Positions 23,878 to 34,539 are shown, numbered from the stretch's first letter. The stretch: 64,000 nt of DNA from Diphasiastrum complanatum (GCA_029204225.1 CM055102.1:18310263-18374262), one strand, 5' to 3'. Notes: generated by a model from the sequence alone, not told the origin. A program made the numbers and translations.

Positions 23878-25485
23878 CTATATCCATGATAAGATCTCTT
23901 TGGTAGAGATCTCTTGCCAATGCCTTTGAAGAGTGCTCCACCAATATGCCACTATGATCATGGGCTTCCTCCATGCTTGATGATGATCTTTGCTTTCAAA
24001 GTTCCACTTGCATGATGGATGCACCATTAATAGAGAAATACGAGGCTTCCAAGCCTCATAAGGATCATGGAGATCAAGATCATAAGATGTGAAACAATGA
24101 TGATTATCAAGATTATGCTTTCTAGCTTGACTAGTCCACATACAATGAACTATATCCATGATGGATCTAATCTTGATATCAAAGACTATCTTGATCTTTT
24201 TTAGGCTAGTTACTCTCTCAAGGATGTAAGTGTCCACTTTGGATGCTTCACTTAATCTTAAGAGGAGTTTACAATTTGCCTCAGAACATGTGAAAACATG
24301 ATTTTCAAAAAAGTGAGTACCAAGCTCAATCTTGTTCTTACTAGAACCAAGAGCATACTTTTGACAATACAATATCTTGCTTTCAAAAAGTATTGGAAAC
24401 ACATCTAAGTCAATAATGACAAGAAACATGTCCATACCATAAGCATCATACAAAACTAGTATAGCTTTTCTTGAACTTTGAGATCCAAAAAATTCAATGA
24501 AGCAAGATAGCATTTCAAGCAAAGGAAGAGAAGCATATATGAATGTGTTGTAGTAGATACAACATGAAAGATGCCCCTCTTTGCCATGTAAGGTGAGCCA
24601 TAAGGAATCGGCCATGCATCTTGAAGATCTTCTTGAAATCATATGAAGAAGAAACTCCTCCTCATACCTTGGCCCCATCATAACTTGAATACCTTCAAAA
24701 AAGATAACTTGTGATGCTTCTTGAGAAACCTTGATCTCGGCCACTTCCAAGATTGAATCTTCATGCAACATGAGATCTCTATTCACAATTACTTTTGAAA
24801 TAGAGAGTGTAAAGACACTAAAGGCCTCCTTGATGGATGAGTATCCAATCATGATCCATGAGCTTGGATCATCCTTCCTCCTTGTTTCCAAGGGAATATG
24901 TGCAAAGCAAGCACTACCAAGTTCACTAAGGTGATCAACCTTAGGCTTCATCTTGAATAAAACTTCATATGGTGCTATTCCTTCAAGAGCTCAAATACTC
25001 CTCAAAGCTTTGATCTTCAATGAGAATTTCTTCTCAACATATGCTTTGAATAATAAGGAATAATCATACACCATAATACTTGAAGAGAGAAGATATGTGC
25101 ATTTTGTGTAATCATCCTCCTTTGAAATATTGGACATATAAGAAACATCAAGAGAGTTTGCACTCTCACTTGGATCCAATTTGTAAATGCCTTCAAATCT
25201 TGATCCATATGCAAGGATCTCACCATTCTTCTTGATCACACAATTGTCAATATTGAAATTGACATCAAAGCCACTATCAAGAAGTTGGCCAACACTTAAG
25301 ATGTTCTTTGTAAGCTTTGGGACAAAAAGAACATTGTTGAGAAAGAGATCTCTAGAAGATGCAAGCTTCAAGGGAATAATCCCTACTCCTTCAATATTGC
25401 ACTCATGCTTACTTGCAAAGTATATGGTCTTCTTGACTCCATCATAAGGCAAAATAGATGAAAAAAAGTGCTTGGACAATTTTTG
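23878..25485 (-). pseudogene. inverted 3' part of the copia element: protease end/GAG-pre-integrase, integrase C-terminus and an unrecognised open frame
   Basis: 25485-24991 reads SSILPYDGVKKTIYFASK, KNILSVGQLLDSGFDV and IYKLDP, the protease-to-integrase linker, then LLFKAYVEKKF from the integrase core. The core is cut after ALRS; what follows (PYEVLFKMKPKVDHLSELG, CFAHIPLE, DPSSWIMIGYS, VIVNRDLMLHEDS) is the integrase C-terminus. The Asp/Glu centre of integrase is thus deleted. The frame 24951-23878 stays open for 357 codons. Beyond about codon 95 it resembles no RT or RNase H: there is no YVDD and no SSTEAEY. The start of this inverted segment matches where the plus-strand protease breaks off at 22872. 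Confidence 0.82.
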
Positions 25486-25515
25486 GCTGGTGAAACCTAC
25501 TACAAGGCGGTACAT

Positions 25516-28097
25516 TGAAGCATTATTGCTTCGGAATCATTATTACTTACTTCTTACAAGGTAACAGGGTGTTTGGAAGCGATAAATGTAGTATGGAAGC
25601 GAATGGTAGCGGAATTCTGTGGAGAAAGCTAGTTTTGGTGACGAAAGTGCAGTTTGACGGCCTGACTACTCATCATTGGCAACAATTTTGAGAGGGCAAG
25701 CAATCACAGGTGAGAGGTAGGCATGGTATGCCAGTTACAAGTGAAAAATTCTTGTGATCAGATTCAACTCTTGGAGTTTGAACCAACCAACGTCAAGTGA
25801 CATTTTGGAGGAATGCTCTCACAAGTATGATCGGCAATGGCATTGTCGAGTCAAGTGATGGCTGCATTGACACACGCATCTGCGACTAAGAAATTTCTCT
25901 GTCAGAGGGAAATATGGGCTAGCTTGGAGGTACACACATTTTGGCGGTCACAGGTGATGGAAGTGTGAGGTGGTGCCAGTTGGAAGCCATTGGGCAAGAT
26001 AGCGGACTTGCATTGGACGAGTTGTGTGTGGGACATGCAGAAGATGAAGAACGAGTCAATAATCACACTTTGGATGCTCTTGGTGAGTGGTGAGTGTGAT
26101 GATTTTGTGGTTTTACAGTCGGTAAGTCAATTTTGATCAAGTCATTGTAGCTGTGGAGCAGTGTATCAGGTTTGTCATCGGAGAGATCTTACTTGTCCTT
26201 GAGTCGTCGCTCATGGGATCCCAAGATCTCCCTGATCTTACCGAGGTATATGGATCACATGAGCGACGACTCAGGGACAGGCTTGCATTGGCATGGTACG
26301 GGTGGCACATAGCCAAGGAGAGCGAGCATATGCTAGGAGCCAGGTGGAGTAGGTAATGCTTTGGAGTTCGGCTTGTCTAGTAGGATGGTGACCAGGATCA
26401 GAAACATTAGGTGAGATGACGAGTCGATTGGGGTGACACTCAGGGAGATGCTACAGTTGCTCAAGTATGATATGTCAACTGATGTATGGACGATGTTCTT
26501 CAACTGGTGCATCATGTGGTGACCTAGGGACGGGCCAAGCCTACTTGGAGGTAGGTGGCATGGATTGTACCTGTGGTGGTACATATCCTGAGGGCATGGA
26601 GTGCATTACGGGGTGATGTGGATCCAGCTTGCCCATGGTTGTGAGCCAGCAAGGATGGAGATGGTTGCTTAAGGAGTGACAGCTGATACTTTGGCGAGTG
26701 ATCAGGTGAGCTGCATGGTTATATGCATAGTGATCTCCAGGTTGGCATCACATGTTGTCTCTATCCATCATTATTTGGTAAGCATGATGCAGCTTTTGGT
26801 TAGATCCAGTTGGAGTCTAGTTGCACTACAGGTGGATTCTTGGGGAGCTATGAGCAGGTAATGGATACTTGGTGATTAGATGGTACAAGGTACAAGGTTC
26901 TGGAGCTATCCTACCTGATATGCTATGGATCGTGGGTGAGTTATTCATCACGATAGTGGATCTAGTTTGCATTTGCTTTGGCTTTGGATGCTATGATGGA
27001 TGTGTTGGTGAGATAGGCTCCTTGGTGGGAGGCCTATATACTGGTCAAATCAGAGTTGGCAACGTCAAGCATGGAAAGTTGAACCTACATGGGATGTAGG
27101 ACAGGCAGATCATCATCAGTATCTCTGGGAGGTGGGCGAGCTACTCAGGTATAGCCTATGGTGAGGTTTGTGTACATTCATTCATTGAGTCCTTGGTAGA
27201 CTCTTGTGCTTGGAGCATGGGGAATGGATGGGGATCATCTTTCAGGACTTATTGGACACGATGTCAGGGCAAAGCGGCTTGGAGCATAGCCTTGTTAGGG
27301 AGATACATCAGGGATGAGGCTTGGAGCGGTTTGAGATGGTTGATCTTGGATGATGTATGAGGACATCTATGTGATATGCTTGGACGTGAGAGCATCTTCG
27401 TATAGGTGCAGGCCATGGTTGAGGACCTGATTTGGTGATCAGTGGTGTAGCAGCGGATCTACAGGTAGCACAAGTGTTGGTATGACAGGATACCACTTAT
27501 GGGCATGCGTTGGTCATGTATTTGACGCTTTATCATTCGTGTTGGTTTGAATGAGTGTGTGTGGGCTTGCATGTTGCCTTGTCACGGGAGTCTAGATCTA
27601 AGTCAGAGTTGTATGTGGTTGTGCATTTGCTACGTCAGGAACAAAGTAGTCATTTTATGCTCATTGACTTGTCATTGGGTACTAGTTGTCTATCTAGTGA
27701 GGGTGCAATCTTATGGTGGCAGTAAGATTTCCTCAAGTTGAGTCTCAGTCGCTCATTTATGTCAGCTTTACAGGTTTGTGCTTGTAAGTGTTTGATAGGA
27801 TGTCAGCCTAGCTAGATGGAGGATGTAAGTCTCATGGTGGTAGTGGGATTTTCTCAGTTTGAGCCATGTCGCTCATGTGGTCCACTTGTGTCCAAGTAGG
27901 ATTGGGGACGAGTCAGTTGGTCGAGAGTATGGTAGACTCTTTGTATGAGCATTGTGTTTACATGATACTTTGTGAGTCAAACCTAGTGGTTTGTTGGTGT
28001 GCTTGAGTGTGAGTCAAGTACATCGTAGTTGTGATGTGCATAACATCTTTTGGACACTCCATACGCTGCTGCAATATATTGTTTTTCACTCTTATCA
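25516..28097. other. non-coding region, no recognised gene
   Basis: TGG/GTG-rich single-copy-looking DNA with short unsupported ORFs. One strong foldback lies at 26194-26279. It may be part of an eroded element upstream of the polypurine-like tract at 28.1 kb. Confidence 0.4.
26194..26279. repeat. foldback with 22-bp arms and 42-nt loop
   Basis: Left arm 26194-26215 (TGTCCTTGAGTCG...) pairs with right arm 26258-26279 (...CGACTCAGGGACA) with a single G-T-type mismatch. The size resembles a compact miRNA-like precursor, but no homology was tested. Confidence 0.72.
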
Positions 28098-28590
28098 CGT
28101 TTGAGCTTAAGGGAGAGAGTTAGAAATCAGCTTGTGATTTAATTCATTAGTATAAGCTTTAAATGTGATGATGTAATTAGTGTACAGTTTATTTGGTTTA
28201 CTATATATGGTTGTGATCAGGACGTGACCCGTTAGGATATATTGATCGGGCACTGATCCCGTAGCTGGCTACTTGGGTTAGCCGAGTAGCCACACATAGG
28301 AGAAATTAGCCTGTACAGAGTTATTTACAGTATTTGCTATACTTGGGGGCATGTCCCAAGTTTGTCGGTCGAATTTGGGCCATATTGGGTCCGACCTTAG
28401 TTTGATAGGTGGTAGGCCAATTTTAGGACACCTGCCTTTTCATGCAATTTGTGAATACTCTATATGTACAATGTTTCTTTGTAATCTATTAACTTTTGTT
28501 GTGCCATCTTTGAGAGCTTATGAAGAGTGGTTATGGTGATTGTGTGATGTGATCTGCATACTGCACTAGATTCTATCGGAATTTCAACTC
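28098..28590 (+). mobile_element. possible copia-type polypurine tract and LTR
   Basis: GCTTAAGGGAGAGAG at about 28105-28119 resembles the polypurine tract at the 3' end of plant copia elements. The following DNA to about 28590 has a GC-poor LTR-like make-up and ends near TTTCAACTCA. No matching second LTR is present, so this is tentative. Confidence 0.3.
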
Positions 28591-28617
28591 ATACATATAT
28601 ATATATATATATATATA
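28590..28617. repeat. (TA)n host tract at Helitron insertion site, left flank
   Basis: Dinucleotide TA run ending in A at 28617, directly before the TC start of the first Helitron. Confidence 0.8.
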
Positions 28618-29311
28618 TCTATATATATATGTATAGTTTTGCACATGTGTATGGGTGCACCCATACATCCTCCTCCCTTCACCCATGCACGAGCTTTTTC
28701 TAACTAAAAAACTTGGGAAGGAGGATGCATGTATGGGGAATGTGCATATCCCCATACATTTGCACATTGTGTGCATTGAGGGGTGGACCCCAAAAAGATT
28801 CCTCATGCCCTCCCTCCCACTTACTAAATTCAAATACTTAAAGTTTGAAGTTAAGGTTTTATTTTTTTCACACACTTCAATGTGCTTTAAACTTTAGCCA
28901 ATAATCTTTATTACTTGACTTTCTTATTTATTTTAAATTATCAAAATTTTACCCATAAATCATGAACATAAAATTTTTTTGACTACCTTAAACTGGTTTT
29001 TTTTTTTTCAATCCTTCAAATTCCTATCTTGGCCCGCCATTTTCAGGAATGTAACCACAAGCTAAACTCACTAGCTTTGACTCCTAAATCGTTACCCTCG
29101 AGCTTTTATCCATGGGCCAGAAAATGCACAATTAAGAAAAAATGAGGGGGATGGGGTGAGGGGAGTAAAAGAGACAATAAAAAGAGAAAAATAGGGGGGG
29201 GGGGAGAGATTTGGAACAAACGTGCGTGCACGCACACACACACGTGTGAGTGAGTGAGTGAGTGAGTGAGTGTGCGCGCGCACACGCACGCGTGCGTGTG
29301 TGCGCACATGC

Positions 29312-29349
<38 letters not shown>

Positions 29350-29672
29350 CTATGTGTGTGTGTGCGTGTTCTTTGTGCGTGTGTGACCCCCGACACAACA
29401 AATGCGTGTGTGTGTGCACACACCATCGGCCACACAAATTACACATGCATACACACACGCACATTTCATACACACACACACACACACACCTTTGACCACA
29501 TAAATCACACACACCATCAAGCACAAATCATACACACAAATTCACATGCACTCACGTACACACACACACACACATACATCGGTCACCCATCAACGACCAT
29601 CAGCGACCATCGGCCACCCATCAACGACCATCGGCCGTCCATTGCCCGTTAACGACAGGCACTCTTTACTAG
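28618..29672 (+). mobile_element. non-autonomous Helitron, unit 1 of a tandem array (1055 bp)
   Basis: 5' end TCTATATATATATG preceded by A. 3' end is hairpin GCCCGT-taacg-ACAGGC (29644-29660), an 8-nt spacer ACTCTTTA, then CTAG at 29669-29672 followed by T. This fits the Helitron rule: TC start, 3' hairpin, CTRR end, insertion between A and T. The first 300 bp are rich in palindromes, including an 18-bp perfect one (GTATGGGTGCACCCATAC) near 28647. The middle holds GAGT/GC/GT alternating repeats. It encodes no Rep-helicase. Confidence 0.78.
29220..29580. repeat. GT/CA and GAGT compound microsatellite with alternating purine-pyrimidine tracts
   Basis: (GAGT)n, then GCGCGC, CACACGCACGCGTGCGTGTG, (GT)n, and (CA)n further on. 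The regular alternation is classic Z-DNA-prone sequence. It lies inside Helitron unit 1. Confidence 0.9.
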
Positions 29673-30029
29673 TCTATATATATATATTAACTTGTGTACA
29701 CTTTTGCGCATGTGTGTGGGTGCACCCATGCATCTTCCTCCCCTCACCCATGCATGAGCTTTTTCTAACTAAAAACCTTGGGGAGGAGGATGCATGTATG
29801 GGGAAAGTGCATATCCCCATACATTTGCACATTGTGTGCATTGGAGAGTGGGCCCCAAAAGGATTTCCCACCCCTCCCTCCAAATCACTAAATTCAAATA
29901 TCTTTTTCTAAATTCAAATATTTGAAGTTTGAAGTTAAGGTTTTATTTTCTTCACAAACTTCAATGTGCTTTAAACTTTGGCCAATAATTTTCAACTTGT
30001 GAGCCCCAACTCTCTCTCTCTCTCTCTAG

Positions 30030-30835
30030 GTCCACTCAAGCTTACATGGCAGAGCTTGGTTGGCTTGCCACACAAGACTATGACAAGCCTATGTGGTAGC
30101 TTGCGACATGCTTGCATGGTAGACATCAGACCTATGCCATGCCTATGTGGCCTGCCACGCAAGCCTATGGTAGGCCTACATGGCAACTTTCAAGCGCACC
30201 TATATATCTCTCTCTAGGTCCACTCAAACCTATGTGGCAGAGTCCGGTTTGCTTGCCATACAAGCCTATGGTAGGCCTACATGCTTGCCACATGGCAAAC
30301 CTCAAGCTTGCATGATTTGCCATGTGGTAGACCTACATGGCTTGCCCCGTGGCAGTGTGCGATAGGCTTAGCAGATAGCAGACCACGTAGGCAAAGCCTG
30401 CTTGGCTTGCCAGCCTATGATGGGCCTACGTGGCTTGCCACATGACTAACCCCAAGCCTGCATGATTTTCCACATGGCAGCCATACGTGATTGCCACATG
30501 GTAGCCTATGACAGGCTTAGTAGATAGCAGGCCTATGTGGCCTGTTACACAAGCCTATGGTAGGCCATGTGGCAAGCCACACAAGCCTATGGAAGGCATA
30601 CGTGGCGTGCCACGTGGTAGCTTTTGAGTCCCACCTCTTTCTCTCTTTAGGTCCACTTAGGCCTATGTGGAGCCTGGTTGGCTTGCCACACAAGCCTATG
30701 TTAGACCTACATGGTTTGCCACATGGAAAACCCTTAGCTTGCAAGCGTGGCAGCCTACGACAAGATTGGTAGATAGTAGATTTATGACATGCCTATGTGG
30801 CTTGCTACACAAGCCTATGGTAGTCTTACGTGGCT
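30030..30835. repeat. minisatellite of GCCTATGGTAGGCCTACATGG / CTTGCCACATGG words
   Basis: Phrases such as AAGCCTATGGTAGG, CCTACATGGCTTGCCAC and AGCTTGCATGATTTGCCA recur many times with drift. Larger units are roughly 100-150 bp. There are several CT-rich interludes. Non-coding, within Helitron unit 2. Confidence 0.8.
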
Positions 30836-30953
30836 CTCTCACGATTCTTCTCTCTCTCTCTCTCTCTCTCACTCACGGTTATCACGGTTCTCACGAAGCT
30901 CTCTCTCTGATGCTCTCGATTCGTCTCTCTCTCTCCCACTCACTGTTCTCACG

Positions 30954-30958
<5 letters not shown>

Positions 30959-31006
<48 letters not shown>
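30959..31006. repeat. (CT)n microsatellite
   Basis: Perfect CT run following related CT-rich, ACTCAC-interrupted sequence from 30848. Confidence 0.95.
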
Positions 31007-31010
<4 letters not shown>

Positions 31011-31170
31011 TGCTATCGGTTCTCACGGGTCGTTGTTGACCCCTCCCAAACGACCGCAAAGGAGGTGTTTGTGGCCCCTCCCTTCATCCTGCATAGGGAC
31101 GACATTTAGGCCATTTGTGGTCCTTTAGGCCACGCATTTCACCGCAAACGAAGGCAACGTTGACCGCATA

Positions 31171-31223
<53 letters not shown>
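31171..31223. repeat. (CT)n microsatellite
   Basis: Uninterrupted CT dinucleotides. Confidence 0.95.
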
Positions 31224-31228
<5 letters not shown>

Positions 31229-31279
31229 CTCAAGGAGGTTTTTGAACAAAGGAGGTGTTTTGCGACCTCACTACAAGGA

Positions 31280-31485
31280 CCACAATCTCACTACAAAGAT
31301 TGCATAAGGACCGCTTTTAGGCCGCATAGGTACCGCATTTAGGCCATTTGTGGTCCTTTAGGACACGCATTTCACTAGATCATCGGCCGCATAGGGACCG
31401 CATTTAGGCCGCATAGGGATCACATTTATGCCGCATTAAGGACCATCGCGTAAGGACCTCAATTAGGCCGCATAGGGACCACCGC
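31280..31485. repeat. short tandem repeat of CCGCATAGGGACCGCATTTAGG
   Basis: GGCCGCATAGGGACC and CGCATTTAGGCC recur at least five times with small changes. Non-coding, inside Helitron unit 2. Confidence 0.75.
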
Positions 31486-31579
31486 CACCTAGATCGGAAA
31501 ATCAGTGTCCATCAATGACATACTGAATTTCCAAATCATCGGCCGCCATTGCCCGTTAACGACAGACACTCTTTACTAG

Positions 31580-31980
31580 TCTATATATATATTTAAACTT
31601 ATGTACACTTTTGCGCATGAGTATGGGTGCACTATGCATGCTCCTCCCGTCACCCATGCATGAGCTTTTTCTAACTAAAAAACTTGGGGAGGAGGATGCA
31701 TGTATGGGGAAAAGGATGCATGACCCCTCCTCCCCATGCATGCATCTAAGGGGCCCACTCCAAATTCAAATTATCTTTTACCAACACACATAGTGTTTTG
31801 AAGTGCATGTACATACTTTCATGGTGAAAGGTGTTAAAGAAATGAGACTTTCATTATCAAAAATTTGGAGGGTGCTCTAAGAATTTTTTTTTTATCAGAC
31901 TTTCCATGGGAAAGGTTGTAATAAAAATGCATTTTTATGAAGATCGGCCTCCATTGTCCGTCAACGACGGGCACTCTTTA

Positions 31981-31984
<4 letters not shown>
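31580..31984 (+). mobile_element. non-autonomous Helitron, unit 3 of the tandem array (405 bp)
   Basis: Begins TCTATATATATATTT after the CTAG of unit 2 and has the same 5' palindromic module to about 31760. Ends with the best hairpin of the three, GTCCGTC-aac-GACGGGC (31956-31972), then ACTCTTTA and CTAA at 31981-31984 followed by T and a (TA)n run. This is a short deletion derivative. Confidence 0.78.

Positions 31985-32022
<38 letters not shown>
31985..32022. repeat. (TA)n host tract, right flank of Helitron array
   Basis: TA run beginning with T immediately after the CTAA end; it matches the TA host tract on the left side. Confidence 0.85.
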
Positions 32023-32031
<9 letters not shown>

Positions 32032-32125
32032 TTGTATATGTATATATACATACGATAAAGCAAGCAAATACAATTCATGTATCTTTACACTCTAAAAAAT
32101 AAAGTCCCACTTAGGCTGGGGAGCC

Positions 32126-32225
32126 GGGCACAGTCCATTCTGCCCGGTAAGGATTTCCAAAAAAATTTAGGCTTGGCCCCAAAAATTTTTTGGAAAGCCG
32201 AACAGGGCAGAATGGCCTGTGCACG
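32126..32225. repeat. foldback with about 43-nt arms
   Basis: 32126-32168 (GGGCACAGTCCATTCTGCCC...TTTCCAAAAAAATTT) pairs with 32181-32225 (AAAAATTTTTTGGAAA...GGGCAGAATGGCCTGTGCAC) around a 12-nt loop with a few mismatches. The compact long stem is like a miRNA precursor or a small MITE. Confidence 0.78.
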
Positions 32226-32400
32226 ATCTCCTTCCATTGCGTAATGGATACTTTGAAAAATTTTACATGCTTATTATGAAACATAATGAGTAGTTTGACT
32301 TTTTCTACCCACTTTGATGCTGTCACATGGCAAGTGCAAGCCTGACACCTTGACGCACAGGCTGGAATGGGCAGCAATTTTTTTTTGAAAAAAATAGTGA

Positions 32401-32443
32401 CATATTCTGCTTTTTAAGGAGCCCAAAAAATGGGCAGAATATG
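32401..32443. repeat. second foldback, 10-bp arms
   Basis: CATATTCTGC (32401-32410) pairs with GCAGAATATG (32434-32443). It shares the TTCTGC...GGGCAGAAT words of the larger foldback 200 bp upstream. Confidence 0.6.
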
Positions 32444-32477
32444 CATGAAGTATTCATTACGGTATCATAAGCTAGGG

Positions 32478-32620
32478 GTTGGGACGACACCCTATACCTA
32501 CTTAGGATAAAGCCTCACTTAGGATAGATTTATTAAGCTAATAAGAAAAGAGCTAAGAGTACACCCTATATCTTACTTAGGACAAAGCCCCACTTGGGAC
32601 GAATTTATCAAGGTCAAAAG
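32478..32620. repeat. imperfect tandem duplication, about 76 bp
   Basis: CACCCTATACCTACTTAGGATAAAGCC and CACCCTATATCTTACTTAGGACAAAGCC head two copies that go on to TTTATTAAG/TTTATCAAG. Confidence 0.65.
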
Positions 32621-32742
32621 CAAGGGCTTGAGACTGCAGTCGAAGCAACATCTTTTGGAGCACCAGTGCATATTGTCAACGATGGTGCAGCATCCATTTA
32701 GTGGAGATCTGAAATGATACCAATCTCTCTCTCTCTAAAAGA

Positions 32743-32880
32743 GTGGTATGGTTTCCCACCCTATGATATGTGGGTGGACATTAGTGCCAGAGCAATGGTG
32801 GTGCAAAAACAGTGGTATGGTTTCTCACCCTATGATATGTGGGTTGACACTAATGCCAAAGCAATGGCGATGCAAAATAT
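32743..32880. repeat. 69-bp tandem duplication
   Basis: GTGGTATGGTTTC starts at 32743 and 32812 and the two 69-bp units are about 85-90% alike. The period is a multiple of three, so a short plus-strand ORF stays open through both, but no protein is recognised. Confidence 0.8.
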
Positions 32881-33705
32881 GCTATTTGCAATGATGGTAC
32901 AAATACCTGACATCAACAATTTAATCTGAATACTTTTAAGTTTGTTTAACTATTTTTTAAGTTGGCCACGTCAGACTGTGTTGATATTGTTCCAGCATAT
33001 GGGATGCCGGTGGGTTCACAGTTCATCACCCGCGGAATAGTATATACGCAGATATGCTGCAGTCTTTGGGTTTATTCAAAGACATATCTTTCTCTTCGCA
33101 CACTCCCTTTTTGTGCATATTGCTTATACAAAATTTAAGTGCAACCTTATGGGATATTCCAATTCCCACTATCGTGGCGCCTCGGAAGAGTCCGTAAGCA
33201 CTAGCACCCGAGGTGGGGATGGGCGCAGCAATGCAGGGCCTTTGATGCGACCGACGCAACAATTAATTGCACGAGAAAGGCAATTGCTGGGCGATGTGGA
33301 CTAATACGAGGAGGGTGTGTCTTCGGGACAGCAATACTACTCCAGATTTCATGCATTTCAGGCCTTTTTCAGGAATAGCTTCTTGCAGATTGTGCTTTCC
33401 TTACGATTTCTGCAGTTTTGTTTGTGAAGTTTGGCTACTCTGCAATTTTGTTTGCGTGAGTTCTCCACTTATAGTAGCAAACACAATCCGAACGGTTTCA
33501 AGGAAGCGAAGGGTCACAGTCCAAAAGGTCCAAAAGGTCGGATACGTGTGGGATAATGATGCATTTCCTTCTCTTGTTCCACAACTATCAACTAGAGCCT
33601 ACCTTCCTCAAACTCAGGTAATGCCTTCTGCTCAGGTGTTCTTTGTATTTTGGGACCACCTCAAGGAGCATAATGTCAATCCAATTTTTTTTCTCTTAGG
33701 AATCT

Positions 33706-33825
33706 GTCATTCTCTTTCCTCTCTCCGGTGGAATTCACTTTCTCTTTCCTCTCTCCGATGGAATGCCCGTTCTCTTTTCGGTGGAATGCATGTTCTCTCT
33801 CCTCTCTCCAGTGGAATGTGCATGT
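33706..33825. repeat. about 30-bp tandem repeat (CTCTTTCCTCTCTCCGGTGGAAT)
   Basis: Four copies of TTCTCT-TTC-CTCTCTCC-GTGGAAT with small indels. Non-coding. Confidence 0.7.
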
Positions 33826-33883
33826 GCTATGTGGCAGCCCGTCATTGGCTGTCCACATCCACATTCCACCACAAACGTAAAAA

Positions 33884-33988
33884 AATTTGCAAAAAAAAAA
33901 AAACGGCAAAAAATCAGAAAAAAAAAAAAAAAAAAAAAAACTGGTCCACGCGTACGGTCGTACGGCCATACCGTACGGCCAAAAAACG

Positions 33989-34043
<55 letters not shown>
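33884..34043. repeat. two poly(A) tracts flanking a CpG palindrome
   Basis: A-runs at about 33891-33903, 33918-33940 and 33988-34043 surround a 47-bp GC-rich insert (33941-33987). The insert contains the perfect inverted repeat CGTACGG-CCATA-CCGTACG (33959-33977). Long Lys ORFs here are artefacts of the A-tracts. Confidence 0.85.
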
Positions 34044-34047
<4 letters not shown>

Positions 34048-34059
34048 CACACAATGGCA

Positions 34060-34170
34060 TTACGTAGGGGAAGGCCCGAAGCCCTCGGGCCTTCCTTGCT
34101 GGTCGGGGCCAGCCCTCGGGCAAGAGCCCTCCCAGCAAGGAATGCCCTCAGGCAGGGCCTTCCCCCCCAC
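34060..34170. repeat. GC-rich hairpin module, copy 1
   Basis: GGAAGGCCCGA (34069-34079) and TCGGGCCTTCC (34085-34095) form a perfect 11-bp stem with a 5-nt loop. A second pair, CCTTGCTGG and CCAGCAAGG, follows. A related module lies at 34540-34670. Confidence 0.75.
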
Positions 34171-34539
34171 TTACATAAGCCTACTTTCCTCAAACTCACT
34201 CACACATAGGTTCCTAAGCAGTAATGCTATGTGCTTAGGCTCTCTTTGTATTTTGGAGGTGACTCCAAGGAGAATAATGTGCATCCACATTTCTCTCTTC
34301 TGGAATCTGCCATTCTATCTCCAAACTTTGCATTCTCTTCGGAATCAACCGTTCTCTCTCCATGATGTGCATTCTCTTTCCAACATCTATCATTCTCTCT
34401 CCATCATGTGCTTCCACCTTTCTCTCCTCCTACATTGCCATTCTCTCTCCACCGAGCATTCTATTGCCACCACACAATCTGCATTCTCTCTCCACCTCCA
34501 GTTGAGCATTCTCTCTCTTCACCCTCACACATATCATTA

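Larger units (their letters stand above)
29673..31579 (+). mobile_element. non-autonomous Helitron, unit 2 of the tandem array (1907 bp)
   Basis: Begins TCTATATATATATATT immediately after the CTAG of unit 1 and repeats the same palindromic 5' module (GTGCACCCATGC, GAGCTTTTTCTAACTAAAAA, GGGGAGGAGGATGC). Ends with GCCCGT-taacg-ACAGAC (31551-31567), then ACTCTTTA and CTAG at 31576-31579. The longer interior holds a GCCTATGG/TTGCCACATGG minisatellite, CT tracts and a CCGCATTTAGG repeat block, which look like captured or expanded filler. Confidence 0.78.

Noticed and set aside
25951-27099. Hydrophobic short ORFs (e.g. 26869-27099) as membrane proteins
   Set aside because: TGG/GTG-rich composition produces Val/Trp/Leu-rich frames; no start context, homology or paired exon seen.
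28590-28640. TA-run as a promoter TATA box
   Set aside because: It is a simple (TA)n tract split by the Helitron start; no gene follows.
29092-29652. ORFs rich in His-Thr or Cys-Val
   Set aside because: Translations of (CA)n/(GT)n repeats inside a Helitron.
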